A DNA stretch of 64,000 nucleotides from Allolobophora icterica (GCA_963556255.1 OY744613.1:34887055-34951054), one strand, 5' to 3'; shown: positions 1 through 12,037, counted from the first letter of the stretch. Numbers and translations: made by a program. Notes: generated by a model from the sequence alone, not told the origin.

Positions 1-758
1 TATCTGAAGAGACTTTTAAGTTTTAAGTCACAAAATTAATCTAAATTAAGCCTCTTCTCTCTCAGAGCAGAAGAGGTTGCGCTTGTAAGTTTGTTCACGA
101 TTTGAAAGCATCAATGCTGGTGCTATGAATGATTGTGCTATAAATAGGGCCTATGTCTTGTAAACTACACATACTCCCAAACATATTTCTAAGTGTTGTT
201 TGTATTCAACAACAATTAACAGATTTCCAATTATGCATCCACAGTTAGGACATGATTAGACAGATTATAAAACAAAAGGTTCAGTTCTGAATAGAAATGG
301 AAAGATTGCGATGATCTTTCATCATTTTCTGTGTGCATTTTCATGGGCTAAAAGAAACGGACTGACAAACTAATTTCTTACAATTTCAGAATAAATCTAC
401 AAAATGTTGATATTGTACTATGTTATCATCGTCATCAACACCATCATAATTAAATACTGCCACATAATCATCATTATTACTTCCACACATCATCATAAGT
501 CCTGTCATATCAAAGAAAACAACAATAAGTAGGGGGCCTGCGTGGAATTATCGGAAGCAAGGAGTCCCCAAAAAGCAGAACAAATCATGATTTATATAAC
601 GCGGCATGCTCTTTCAGCAAGCTGTCTTTCACCATCCCACAATACATGATTAGTTATTTATACTAAATTACCGGCGACATCACTGGGCTGATAATTGCCT
701 TGTCAAAGTTTAATTAACTATGAACAGCTTCAAATACTTCATTATTAGAACTGATGCA

Positions 759-791
759 CCATACCAAATCATATGTTATGATTTGGTATGG
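759..791. repeat. Hairpin with perfect 15-bp arms
   Basis: CCATACCAAATCATA, a 3-base loop, then its exact complement. It could be the remnant or end of a small inverted-repeat element. No surrounding duplication was identified. Confidence 0.85.
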
Positions 792-1111
792 CGCCTTTAA
801 AAAGATCTGAATACTAAAGCTTCAAAAAGATCTGAATACGTGTTCCAAATTAAATGTTCTATTATAGTCGCCGGTTTCAGTTAGGTTAATTTCCAATCCC
901 TATGATACTTGTGATTCAAGGCATTTTGCAATAATATTCTTAATTTTAAGTTTCAATCAACCTGCGCTTGGTCTTCAAGTGGCGCTTTAGAAGTTTGGAG
1001 ATTACGATTACGATTAAGATAACGAACCAACTCGTGACAACAGTAACAATCTGGACGTTATTATTCATAGGAGATAATCATAAGCTCTAATAAAATCTAT
1101 GTGATTAGCAA

Positions 1112-1175
1112 TGGTAATTAATGTTACGAGTCTTTGGCCTGACGTCAGGCCAAAGACTCGTAACATTAATTACCA
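1112..1175. repeat. 64-bp perfect palindrome, no spacer
   Basis: Two 32-bp arms meet at GACGTC with no mismatch and no loop. The outermost bases are T...A and the next pair outward no longer matches. Long spacer-free perfect palindromes are unstable, so this one is either young or an assembly artefact. Confidence 0.93.
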
Positions 1176-2402
1176 ACCTTTGACTACCACTACCGCTCCG
1201 TAACAGCGAAATTCGCCGATCTTATGAGAATTTTCAAGTCAACGAATTTTCGCTCAGCTCTCCAGATGTTATTTAATTTAGGCAATATGGTTCACATTAA
1301 TAAATCATTGGATGTGGGTCAGTGACAACGTCATTTCCAGCATTCTTGAAAAACGAGGTGACCAAATGTAAAGGACCGTGACCATGGTTCGATGGCATCT
1401 GCTGAGATCAGAAGAGGTAAGCCAGATGCTTAGTACGACGTTTTGCAATACCAGGAATGATGCAGTCAGTGCAACGTGTAGAATGGCTGGCGCAGCTTCA
1501 GCAATCTCGCCGGACTTTAAATTCCGATTACTTATAGTTACGATAAAATTATATGACAGCTAATGGTTACCCAGCGTTCTGCATAGGCTTAGTGTAAAAT
1601 TTGGCAAGCTCTTGATAACAATGTTGTTGGGGAAATAATTTTAGTTCAGATGACGATTTCTTCCACACGAAAGTGACATATTAGAAGGTGGTCTACTGCC
1701 GATGCTAATGGATCTGACCTGTTCAACAGTATCTCACTTTTGTCATTTTGGCCTATTTCGGTCATTGATATCCTGTGGTTTATACAGTGCACTATATCAA
1801 TAAGTAGGCCTAGTAGCGTCCGATCAGTGTATAACCAGCCAGTTGCTGAAGACATGCGCTGGTACGTTTATCACTCAACCAATCAACCGTTCGATTGCAG
1901 GAGACAGAGTTCCTGCGCTATTCAAAGTCGCTACCAATTCTTCGCTGTTAAAGAAACTCGACCTAAAAACCACAGACGTAAAAAAACTATCGACCAATCT
2001 CTTACCTGTTCTGTCCTCTTCCAGATTCTAGAAAGATTCTACAAGGGTAGTAGCCCAGCAAGATGTTCAATACCTTATTACCAGGAAGTTGTTCCATGAC
2101 AGACAATCGGTCAACCTCATTTATTACAACACTGGAATGGTCCTCGATAATGTTCTGTTGTACACTTCTGGCGGTAGGGTCTGGAAACTTCTTTTTCTTT
2201 TGCATCTACCCACTACATTCGATATAGTTGACTGCGCATTTTCCTGTTTGAGATAATATGCCATAGAGCTCCAGATCTGATATGCAACTAAGAACGACGT
2301 ATACGCTGATAATTATTGTTCAAAGAAAATAGCAAGCATTTGCCAGAGGTTCAAGCAGACGTAGCCTACAGCGAGTGGGATCATAATAGACTCCTTGGGC
2401 TT

Positions 2403-2578
2403 TTATGCTCGAGTAACTTCACTATATGGCGCATCAACAACGGCAGGATTTGCAGTGCAGTAAAGTCCGTCAAGACGTTCAGGAATTTCTTCATATGCTG
2501 AAATGTTTAAGGTGGCATAATCAGAACTTGGAGTGTCATTTGGTCTTGGCGATGATATCTTCTTCTGATAGCGTTGAT
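2403..2578 (-). CDS. Terminal exon of Ig receptor A: cytoplasmic tail with two ITIM-like motifs
   Basis: On the minus strand an acceptor ending GGTTGAAG at 2579 opens a 176-bp segment that reads without a stop in phase 1 for 57 residues, then ends at a TAA (2403-2405). It joins in phase to the transmembrane exon at 3082-3222. The tail is rich in tyrosine motifs: SDYATL and SAYEEI both fit the ITIM pattern (S/I/V/L)xYxx(I/V/L), and LYCTA and APYSEV follow. ITIMs, once phosphorylated, recruit SH2 phosphatases in vertebrate inhibitory receptors; that role here is inferred. YEEI also matches the preferred Src-family SH2 ligand. The gene would encode a signalling receptor, not a decoy. The exact acceptor is a prediction, but the open frame and the motifs are directly visible. 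Confidence 0.72.
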
Positions 2579-2795
2579 CTTCAACCAGACAAATTGTAAA
2601 AGGTTCTCAAAAATATGCGATCATAACTAACCATAATTACACCCACGTACTTTGGCTATAAGTTATCTTCATAAAGCATTTAGTTCGTTATTCTGGAAGA
2701 CGTTAGTAATGTTTTGCGTTATTTAATCCACAGTGTTGGTTACAAGTGAACCATCTCACACACATCAAATTCATATGACAAACACAGGAAACAAA

Positions 2796-2826
2796 TGTAC
2801 AAGTGCATTTCTAATGCACTTGTACA
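2796..2826. repeat. Hairpin, 13-bp arms, 5-base loop
   Basis: TGTACAAGTGCAT and its exact complement flank TTCTA, in the intron between the transmembrane and tail exons of receptor A. Confidence 0.85.
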
Positions 2827-3081
2827 GTTAGCGGGCTTTCAGCCCTTCGGGGCATCTCCATGACGACTCTTTTCAAACACGGTGTTGTGAAGATGCTTCA
2901 ATGGCAAAAATTACCAGAATGAAAAATCTCCACTCGACTTGGACTAAAACTTTGATAAACTGTAACAAAATTTTCCAGGGAATGAATGGTTTTTCCTAAT
3001 CCATAATATTATCATACCTAACTGCAGAGTTTAAAAAGAACATTAATATTAATTGGAAGTTAAGGCGACGTGAGAACATAC

Positions 3082-3222
3082 CTGCTTTCCTTCTGCCTCG
3101 ACAGGTAAGACATATTACAGTGGCAAATAAAATGATGACCAAAGCGCCAAGAGTAGGAAACCCAACGAACAACATCAAGAAAATCAAGAATGGCCATTCA
3201 GTTGAATCGGTAAACCTTAAAG
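3082..3222 (-). CDS. Transmembrane exon of Ig receptor A
   Basis: A 141-bp phase 1-1 exon bounded by acceptor TATTGTAG (minus strand, upstream of 3222) and donor GTATGT (3081-3076). It encodes a short polar stalk (TDSTEW), a roughly 27-residue hydrophobic helix (FLIFLMLFVGFPTLG, then ALVIILFATVICL), and a basic stop-transfer segment CRGRRKA. This order is typical of a type I membrane protein. It joins in phase to the Ig2 exon upstream (4889-5248) and the ITIM tail downstream (2403-2578). I saw no counterpart next to the second Ig pair at 12.4 and 31.6 kb. Confidence 0.75.
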
Positions 3223-4399
3223 CTACAATAAAATATCTTTCGATTAGTATTACGCTGGTGAACAATTAAATCCCAGTCATTTTATAAATCATTGATTGAG
3301 CTGGTGGATCACAGACGAAGACAGTCTCTAGATCGAGCGACCCTCACTGCCAATAGCGGAATGTTTCCACCTTCAACCATTGGGCGGGCGACGAGTACCT
3401 GTCCTGTTCGAGATATTTCCTGGCGACGCATCTTCATCCATCTGCGAGGGACTTCATCGGCGGAGAATCACGTACGCCACCGATTTAGGAACCCTGAACA
3501 TATGCTGCCATCTGTCAACTCCAGTTGAGAATCGGTTGGTTGGGCTCTTCGTATGTGTACGCGAGATAGTCAATTAGTCATTGGTAACTCTTCTTCTTAT
3601 CTCAAAAATGTCTGCTGACTGATGAATGAGTATTCTTAATTTCATTTAATGTCGGTTCGGCTAGCGCAGATGAAGCACCTGATTGGTTAACTTGAGAGAA
3701 AAAGGCACCGTATAAATTTCCTTAATAAATAAATAAAGCATCCAAGCCTAATGGTTGTGTCTGTCGTTTGTTCTCCAATTCACTGCCAATATTTCATGTT
3801 AAACTGTATTTTCTTTTGTTGATTTTTGGAATCAATAAACGAAGACGGTAAAGGAATACGCTGAATTTTCGGATGGTACGCTGCGCTTCGGCGTCCGAAT
3901 TGTGTTGCTGTCATAGACTCCGTCTGAATCCTTGTACTTATAAATGCTTTGCGATGAACCATGCTGTCCTACGACCGGTTTTTCTGATGGGGTTCAGAGT
4001 CAGTCAATTTGATAACATCTAGTGCTGTACTTCTCTCACAACTGTCTGTGTCTTTCATTCTGTTAGGAATTCCCACGTCCCGAAGCGAAGGCAAGGGGGA
4101 GGAAGAAGCACAAGACATTGACAGAAGATAACACAAAAAACAAATCCTTCAAGAACAAATCCACTTGTGATACTATGAGAGCAAGAAATATATCCGCCAG
4201 AAGAAATATAGAGGAAAGGTCTGAGTTGACTCAATGAGAGTCGTTTTTATCAGAATTTTCAGGTCTCGTGTAATGTGTGGAAGAGAAATAATAGGAGTGG
4301 CACAAGTTGCCGACCTGTAGTAGGCCTACACTGACGGCAACTGATTCCAATGAATCATCTGTTTCTATGCATCAAGTCAATATCTTCATTATTATTACT

Positions 4400-4457
<58 letters not shown>

Positions 4458-4536
4458 CCATCACCATCACCATCACCATCACCATCACCATCACCATCAC
4501 CATCACCATCACCATCACCATCACCATCACCATCAC

Positions 4537-4586
<50 letters not shown>

Positions 4587-4591
4587 CCATT

Positions 4592-4625
<34 letters not shown>

Positions 4626-4636
4626 CCATCACCATT

Positions 4637-4695
<59 letters not shown>

Positions 4696-4888
4696 TATTA
4701 TTATCATTACTACTACTACAACTACTACCACTATTACTACTACTACTACTACTACAGCAGCAGCAACAACTACTACCACTATCACCGCTACTACAATTAC
4801 TAATACTACTAATATTATTATTAATACCATTTTTATTCAAGAATAGTGAATCAAGTCCTATAGCAATAATATAAAATCAAACTCTTAC
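3223..4888. other. Intron of receptor A (Ig2 to transmembrane exon)
   Basis: No coding segment recognised. It contains a large CAT/CCATCA microsatellite at about 4386-4760. The long open frames across that microsatellite are low-complexity artefacts. Confidence 0.6.
4386..4760. repeat. TCA-type microsatellite with a (CATCAC)n interior
   Basis: A tract of (ATC)n with a (CATCAC)n interior, grading into TAC/CAG-rich triplets near 4710-4760. The related tract at 12036-12305 marks the same end of the second duplication unit, just downstream (transcript sense) of the Ig2 exon, so the microsatellite predates the duplication. Confidence 0.95.
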
Positions 4889-5248
4889 CACAACCACAAG
4901 TAAAGCTCTCTGGGACTACTTCGGAAGACGACGACCAAGTATATTGGTAATCTGGTTCATTAGAAGCATGGTTACACTCTTTGTCCTTTCGAATTGGTTT
5001 ATGCTTGATCTTGATCGAACACGTGTATTCTGCTTGCACTTGAGCTGGTACGTTTGTCACACAGGTAACCATTCCATTGTATCGTGCAGTACAATTCGTC
5101 GGTCTCATGGTAGTATCATTTTTGTGCCTGCACAGCATTTCCGGCTCCCCATTTTCAGTGACGTTAACGCTACACCTTAGTTCCACCATTTCTTCTGTTT
5201 CATTGGTGCCTCTGTTCACCCCCTGAGCTTTACATTTTGGCTCAGAAT
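4889..5248 (-). CDS. Ig2 exon of receptor A
   Basis: A 360-bp phase 1-1 exon, acceptor GTATATTTAG before 5248 and donor GTAAGA at 4888-4883. It encodes about 120 residues beginning DSEPKCK. Cysteines fit an Ig-like fold (LRCSV as strand B; EYTCSIK as strand F, with Y two residues before C), and extra cysteines (MLCRHK, TNCTA, VTCVT, KECNH) suggest additional disulphides. There are potential N-glycosylation sites (NVT, NDT, NCT). The exon at 12429-12788 is nearly identical; that at 57301-57636 is clearly homologous but more diverged. The DYQYTW motif near the 3' end is shared by all three. Confidence 0.85.
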
Positions 5249-5799
5249 CTAAATATACCACAAGAAACAATAATACAATATTACTGTCGCAGAGAAACAC
5301 TAAACTTGACTTGACTTGCAAGGAAACGAAGCCAAGCTAAGCATTAGAAAACAGACAAGTTAAGAAAATACATAGGCCCTACCAATAACTTTGTTTATAA
5401 AGATTAAAATTAGTTATCTTTTAAGGTGAACAAACCATGAACCCACTGGTTTAAACTGCGGAAACAAATAAATTAATCTTTTCTCTTCAAATGAGTATTA
5501 GCATAAATGATGTAGGGCCTACTATAGCATGGAGTTGTGATAACAAAAAGCAGGTAGTCGACATTTCGGCGTCCAATAAAGTGTGGCAGTACAAACCTGA
5601 AGATAATAAATATAAATGATCAAAACCTTATTGTAAAAATAAAATGATATTTGCTATGACAACATCTGATCTTTGATTTGACTACTTATAATAGGCCTTG
5701 TTCCTAAGCAGTTTAGAAGCAAAGTATATTAGACTTGTGGCTACATGTACGTTATTTACTTGTCTAAAAAGTAGGCCTACTTAAAATTACTGTACTTAC
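5249..5799. other. Intron between Ig1 and Ig2 of receptor A, holding the empty Polinton site
   Basis: This intron aligns with the two halves of the intron interrupted by the Polinton: 12789-13256 on the left and 31560-31629 on the right. The uninterrupted target sequence AAAGTATATTA is at 5721-5731. Confidence 0.85.
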
Positions 5800-6096
5800 C
5801 CAAGACTATAAGTTCAGCACACTGTGCATCCTGTGGTTGCTTGCATTTGTACGTTCCAAAATGATTTGCTTGGACATCAGTTATTAGGAGGTCTAAGCGC
5901 TGATATGGGTGGTTTTGCGGTTCCTTCAGCACTCGAAACCGCTTGTCTATATTGTCAGCCATTCGTGACCCCATGAACAGAACTTTGTCATTACTTGGAT
6001 CAGAAGGAAGGTATCTGTACCAGCGAAATGGTCCACCCTCGGCACAGTTCAACACCTTATCTGTTCCAGCCATAACAACCACATTCTTTGGAAGAT
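5800..6096 (-). CDS. Ig1 exon (V-set-like) of receptor A
   Basis: A 297-bp phase 1-1 exon between acceptor TTGTGTACAG and donor GTAAGT. It encodes a 99-residue immunoglobulin domain starting DLPKNVVVMAG. The canonical residues are present: strand-B cysteine (VLNCAEGG), core tryptophan (FRWYRY), and the strand E-F signature LLITDVQANHFGTYKCKQ with D-x-G-x-Y-x-C spacing. It closes with CAELIVLG. Nearly identical exons occur at 31630-31926 and 60025-60321. Open reading continues upstream of the acceptor by chance; the polypyrimidine-AG boundary and the conserved 297-bp length in three copies define the exon. It could be exon 2 of its own gene or an internal exon of a longer receptor. Confidence 0.88.
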
Positions 6097-7378
6097 CTGT
6101 ACACAACATAGCAGAACGAACCACAAGTTTCACAAAGTAATCCAAAAATATTCATTTTGATAAATGATTGTATTCATTATTGCCCTTGACTTTTCGTTAA
6201 TTGTCTTGTTTGTTTTTCCTTTGTTCTGTTTTACGTTAATTCATTCGTCATAACTTTTACGTAGCCCGCCTTCTATTACTCGAGATTGCATCTTGCCCAA
6301 CTGTGATATGGGGCGAGTTATCGACCGTACTATCTAGAGGAAGATTATTCATGCAGTACCACGTACTACTGTAGTACTGGTACAGCCCAGTATCCATTAG
6401 TACCTAGGCTTGAGTATGAGTATATGCATTAACATGACACGTTTTCTAGCTGTGAACTTTAGACAGCCTTTGAAGGTTTCTGTCTTAAAATGCCCTACAC
6501 AAATAAGCAGGTAGGCCATATGCAAATTTACGAGAATGAAAGTAATCCAACTAGGGTTGGATTTGTAATAAAGAGCCGAAATTTATACATTCAGAATTGT
6601 AAAGGGGAGAGCGAGAAGGGTTCGTGGGTGAAATGACGCAAAGTGCTGAAAGTTATCCGACTCCAGAGGGTCTAGAATGCGTCAGAAGAGATTTCCGAGA
6701 TACAGTCTAATTACCATCGCTTTTTAATGGTTCATCTGCATAATTTCTTCCGTAAAGTAAACATTAAATGGCTACTTGTGCTTTACCCGACACCATTCGA
6801 TAAGAAATTTTAAAGAAAACTGTTATTATTAACTTTTGAACTAGCTGTAAGCGGATTCTGGAGGGTTCGGGCAGACATTATTGACGAGGTCTCGACCACT
6901 ATTAGGCCTAGGTTTCGATCGTAATTCCAAGTGGATGGCTCAGATCATGCACAAATTATACAGAAAATAAGCAGTCGATGCAGAATATGCTGATGTTTAC
7001 TTTGCTCCAGATGCAGCTGCTCAGAATGTGTACATTGACTCAACATATCATGTGCAGAACAGCCAATGAAACCTCAAATAGACCTATGGATGACCAATTC
7101 TCGTCAGTCTGAGGCACTTATGAAGTTAATTCAGTCATGCAATAATGGAAGCTGCACGATTTTTTTAGTCTTATTATAAGCGAATGCTTATAGACCCTGT
7201 TACCTAAATGCAAACAATTCATCTGGTGAACTTGGTTAGCTCTGTCACGGATAATAGCCTAATGCCTAATAGTTAAAGTTGGCGGGTATTTGCTACAAGT
7301 TGCTGATACCAAGCCGCTAGTTTGTGTAAGAAGAATCTTTAGGCATATGAGAACTCTGACTGCTGTTTCAGGGCCTAG

Positions 7379-7379
<1 letters not shown>
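6097..7379. other. Duplicated flank or intron upstream of the Ig1 exon
   Basis: No exon recognised. It aligns with 31927-32970 beyond the Polinton, except that the interval 6495-6780 is replaced in the second copy by the fold-back hairpin at 32269-32377. Confidence 0.7.

Positions 7380-7440
<61 letters not shown>
7380..7440. repeat. (AAT)n microsatellite
   Basis: About 20 AAT repeats. The equivalent tract in the second unit is 32976-33030. In unit 1 about 2.1 kb of extra DNA follows before block X, whereas in unit 2 block X follows at once. Confidence 0.95.
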
Positions 7441-7486
7441 TCCAAGCGCCGTGATAAAGGCCTGGCCTTTATCACGGCGCTTGGAA
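7440..7486. repeat. Hairpin with perfect 23-bp arms
   Basis: Arms read TTCCAAGCGCCGTGATAAAG plus GCC, a single T loop, then the exact complement. It abuts the AAT microsatellite at the start of the unit-1-only block. Confidence 0.92.
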
Positions 7487-7602
7487 AGAGCCTAAGCACC
7501 ATCTCCGGTGAAGCACGAGAAACCTCATACCTCTTCCAACGCCTGACACTGACAATCCAACGCTTCAATGCAGTAACTTTCCGCAGTACTTTCCCTCTCT
7601 CG

Positions 7603-7706
7603 AATCCTGAGGAATAGAGGCCGTTCCAGATTATTTGCTTATTTTAATTAATATTTAAGTCCCCAAGGGATCATATGTACCTTGGGGCAAAAAAAAGAAA
7701 AGAAAA

Positions 7707-7751
<45 letters not shown>

Positions 7752-7920
7752 TAATAATAATGATAATAATAATAATAATAATTATAATAATTATTATTAT
7801 TATTATTATTATTATCATTATTTTTTATGCCCCAAAGTACATGTGATCCCTCAGGAACTTAAATATTAATTAAAGGAAGTAGATCATCTGGAATGGCCAC
7901 TATTCCTCAGGTTCTGACAG
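7603..7920. repeat. Imperfect inverted repeat centred on an AAT/ATT microsatellite
   Basis: The left arm (about 7603-7700: CCTGAGGAATAG, then TATTTAAGT, then CCTTGGGGCA) is mirrored by the right arm (about 7826-7917: TGCCCCAAAG, ACTTAAATA, CTATTCCTCAGG). The centre is (AAT)n followed by (ATT)n, so the microsatellite is inverted too. Confidence 0.85.
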
Positions 7921-8060
7921 AGGGAAAGTTTTAATTTTTTCCGGGATACATGTAATCCCTCAGGAGTCTAAAAAATTATGCTAGGAGCTGTTGTTGAATG
8001 TCTGAAAAATCAGGCCTCGTCCTCCGTAACATTAGTGAAAGTCCCACGAAATGCTATGGC

Positions 8061-8063
<3 letters not shown>

Positions 8064-8106
<43 letters not shown>
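8064..8106. repeat. (ATT)n microsatellite
   Basis: About 14 ATT units within the unit-1-only block. Confidence 0.93.
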
Positions 8107-8107
<1 letters not shown>

Positions 8108-9525
8108 TGTAATTGTTATTTTACTCGAGATAAGTATTATTCATGAAGAACAGAAATTATGCTAGGAGTTGTTAATCAGAATCCAGAAGATCAAACCCTC
8201 GTTCTCAGTGACGTCAAAAAAGTGCTCAGAATGGAGTGGCATTGTAGCACCTAATTCAGATTGAAAGGCGCTGAAAATGGAAGAGAGCTAGATTGCCTCT
8301 TGCAGCTCACCAGATATAGAATAAAGGCGACAATATCACACTTGAATTCGGTCCCAGAAGAGTTAAGCGGAACAGAGGTCTCCAAAGCAATGGGTATAAT
8401 AGATGCACAGCTGGCAACCACTAGTAGGCCTACATGTTCTTGGCAGATTTGTGCGAAGCAGCTTGCTTAGCGACGGCACCAATACCAGCGTCTCAAGCCA
8501 AATACTTTGTTATTGCCACCCAAGGAATTATATAGTGACCTCATCTCCTGCTGTTATAAATCGTAGCAAACCTGCTGGATCTTTGGTAATAGCGCCACCA
8601 GCTTTCTGTACTTCGCCAGATGTTGATGGATAGCGTGTTGACGAAGGCCAATCTGAGAACACAAGGTCTTGTGCCCTTGGCCTTTGAAACTCTCTGCCCA
8701 AAGACCCAAGGCCTGGCCTTTTCAACAGCTTTGGCCATAGCTTTGCCCAGATAACTGGAGGCAACAGGGAAACTTCAGTTTTACAAGCGCTCACTATGAC
8801 CATCCAGCGCTGCACTGCAGTTGCTTCCCACAGCACATTTGCTACAGAGAACGACGGCAACAAAGTCTAGCTATCCCATGAAATACTGTCCGCAAGTATT
8901 TTAATACTGAAGGGTATCGTATCGTAGGCCTATATCGCATCTAGTAATTTATTAGGCGCCTCTCGCAATATAAACTATTCAGAGGCGCCCTCAGTGCATG
9001 AGCCCCGTGGAAACAGAAACGTCTTGAGCGACCGAGTAGATGCCAGGGAGATTCCAGGGTACCGGTATCCTATGTAGGACTGTCTCCCTATAAATAATTC
9101 TTAAATATAAACAGTAATAATAATTACATCACTTTTGACAGGTATGCCTACTTATAAAAGTGCTTTAAGGCCTACGGTATATAAATGTATTGGTATGGTA
9201 CCCATGTAACTGTAGGCCTATTATATGCCTCATGATATACAATAGTCTTTATTTGTTATCGAGGTATTCACGCTGCTTCTGATTAAAAATAAAACAACTT
9301 GCCGTCACACTTGAAACTGCAGACCAACATACAACAGACGAGTGCGAAGCGGCGTTCGTGGTACAATGACATTTCCAGCTGCGTCGATCAGTTCTCTTTA
9401 AATCGTCTCCATTTATCCTTCAATTCAATGGCAATTTATCCTTCAATTTAATACAGAAACGCCATTCCTGCCAGAATCCGCAAGCCTGAAACCCGACATC
9501 TAATAATCCGAAAACTCATGGGCTC

Positions 9526-12034
9526 GACTAGGTTTCAGAGTTTCACATGACTCAACGACTAACACGAATGTCCGCGTAAGTAAATAGACATGTTGTACTG
9601 GCATCGAGATGAGGCCACGCACTAAGCATGGTGCAGAATAATAATTACATGCTATAGCCGTGTCCTGTTGTTAATTACACGCTGATAGCTAGACAGATGT
9701 AGGGACTAAGTCAATATCCGAATTCGTTGACCTAATTAAGTTTCGTCTAGTTACCGTTCTGATAAAAAATTTAGCACCGATATTTTAGAAAAACATTTTT
9801 GTCAGAATTGTTAAGTCGGTTTTTGCACGCATTATATGGACTTGTGGCTTTCTTCGTCCACGACTCTAATTTTAAAAGAAATTGGGGTTAAAAGAAATTA
9901 CTGCAATTAAATTGCATAGATAGGCCACAATGCGAATCTAATGAGCTTTATTTTGTCAAAAGAATCTGTACACATATCTATTTTGTCTTCATAAGAGTGT
10001 TTGTGGGTGGCTATAGAGTCCCAATGACTTTCAACGACTTCCATTTGAGATACGTGAAAAGTTGTGTGCGTTTGTGGATGCATCCACGTATAGGCCTATG
10101 CAGATGGATGGCACTAGAACTGGAGGCTTGAGTACTTTTTCAAAAATTTATTCAACCTCAAACTGTCTTTCAGCACGCCATCTTTTTCAGCGGACATTAA
10201 AGTCTTCACTGTCTCTGCGTCAAACTTCTAATACGAACTCTCAGTCTTATTAAAACTTCAACTTTTGTTGAAAATATGAGAAAATATCAGCAGCTACAGC
10301 TAATATAGATGAAGGCATCAACCAATTCGATATCAGTCATAAATGTCGGTCTACGAACTAAAACTCCCACATCTACCATAAACTTTACCACGCCCAACGC
10401 ATCCATAAACTTTTTAGATGGGACCTACGTGGACCCTAGACCCTATAGGGCCTTAGGGTCAAATACGGAATTATGGAGTCTATGGGGCCCTATATATTTG
10501 TATTGTATTGTATTTACGAATTTATAAAGGCCTCTCACAGTCACAGTAGAACCTAATCAGAGTCCCAGTTTGCCATGCTGGCATGGTATATTCTGTAATC
10601 GCAGGAGTGGTCGAATATTCAAAACTTAACCACTCGCTATGTATAAACAAATTAACCTACATAGAGGTGCAACAATTGTGATGTCAATTAAGTGAACTTT
10701 AGCGTCTAATAATGTATACATGCCTATCTCATGTTATGTATTACATGTATTAGAGTCATTCTACGGAAAATATGCAATATGCTATAATGGAGTTTTCTCA
10801 GAAGCCATATAATTTTTTAGCCTAACTAGTTTACTAATTAATGCTTAACCAAGACGTTTAACTCAGCATGCTTGCTTTTACTGCTCACCAAAGTCATGGA
10901 GCTTCACAATAAAACCATGAGTTCTACGAATTGCCAACTCCGTAACGGTTTGCATGTTGCCAGATTTTTGCAAAGTTGATTTCTTCAACAAAGCAGTCTG
11001 TGCAACTTAACCAATTGTTTATCATTTAGAACAATTTTTTAAACATTCATCATTGTGTTAAACTGAAGTCTCTAGATTGTGATTAGCCAATAATCAGTTA
11101 TTTCAGCGTAGGCCTACATGCATATAGCAGGTCAAGTCAAGACCGTAATGAAAGGATTCTACTATTCTCAGGCCCCCATTAAGGGGGTGCTAAAGGTGCT
11201 GCAGCGTCCGGGCCCGCAATTTGAGGGGCCGCAATTGCGGAAGTGCATTAATTTTTTTACTGTACTTGTAATTGGGCCCCGCGCTGATGGCCATATAGGT
11301 AATCACAGCACACGGACCCGCACTAGCCTTAATGCGGCCCTGACTATTCTATGTATTGAAATTGTCGTAGAATTTTGTACGTAGGCCTACATAAGAAGAC
11401 TAAGACGATTTCTGCTTTGCTATTTGATTGATAAGCTAAGCGTTTTTAGGCCAAAAAACACGGAGTGAGATGGTTGTATTGCAAAACGTAGGCCTATAGT
11501 AATCGCACAGGTAGAGCAGCTCGTAATCGTAATCTCCAATTTTCTAAAGCGCCACTGTAAAGCCAAGCGCAGAGAATCAGCTTATTCACGAGCGCTGCGT
11601 CGTATCCGAGGGGTTGTCCAGAGATCGATACCGTTGGGTGGTCCGAGTCCGGTTGCCAGAGAGACCAGGGAGAGGCAGAGCAGCTGTTACGAAGGGTTTC
11701 GTTGAGGACGAGAAAGCTTGGAAGGCAGAGGATCAGATGGATTATGGTAGGAAAGGATCAGATGGATTAGGGTAGGAAAGGATCAGATGGATTAGGTGCG
11801 AGCTGTTCCACCTGTGAGATCGGCAATCGCAGGTAGGCAACAGATACTTTTGAGGAGGTTGTCGGAAGGATTCTCGGTCCAGTGACTTCGAAGTTTGGAC
11901 TGCGATTTCCTTGATGAGCGGGCATAAATAGCCTACAGGAACGGAACGTTGCAGGGCATGTTTTAAGGAAAATTTATCACTGCAAGTGGCGAGCATTGGA
12001 GCGCATAAAATTCATAAATAATTATGAATTACAA

Positions 12035-12037
<3 letters not shown>
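9526..12037. repeat. Block X, copy 1 of a 2.5-kb duplication
   Basis: This block is nearly identical to 33031-35793. Lengths are 2512 and 2763 bases, and the 251-base difference is accounted for by one SINE insertion in copy 2. I recognise no gene in it. Matching open frames in the two copies are explained by the DNA duplication and are not evidence of coding. It contains three short GGATCAGATGGATTA repeats at 11732-11795. Confidence 0.93.

Larger units (their letters stand above)
1..2402. other. Intergenic or 3'-flanking DNA with no recognised gene
   Basis: This stretch lies downstream of the minus-strand receptor gene whose last coding exon ends at 2403. I see only short open frames, no convincing exon and no named repeat family. 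Two hairpins (759-791 and 1112-1175) are listed separately. It probably includes the 3' UTR of the receptor, but I could not place a polyadenylation site with confidence. Confidence 0.5.
7441..9525. other. 2.1-kb block present only in duplication unit 1
   Basis: The sequence between the AAT tract and block X has no counterpart in unit 2. It holds hairpins, AAT/ATT tracts and a repeated phrase (TTATGCTAGGAG near 7976 and 8158). Other open frames, including one at 8261-8470, show no recognised domain. Near 8950-8990 there is a GGCGCCTCT...AGAGGCGCC pair resembling the tail of the local SINE family. It may be a composite insertion in unit 1 or a deletion in unit 2. Confidence 0.6.

Noticed and set aside
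4307..4874. Long poly-Ile/Ser/Asp/Met open frames on both strands
   Set aside because: They are translations of ATC/CAT microsatellites in all frames; no coding signal outside the repeat.
5777..6145. Reading through the acceptor to make MDYFVKLVVRSAML a signal peptide for the Ig1 domain
   Set aside because: A good polypyrimidine-AG acceptor lies at 6097-6098 and the segment is not hydrophobic enough; in receptor C the same exon is preceded by an intron and a proper signal exon.
10062..11384. Open frames shared between block X copies (e.g. 10062-10253 and 33567-33758; 11118-11384 and 34874-35140)
   Set aside because: Conservation reflects recent DNA duplication; no domain, codon bias or splice support.
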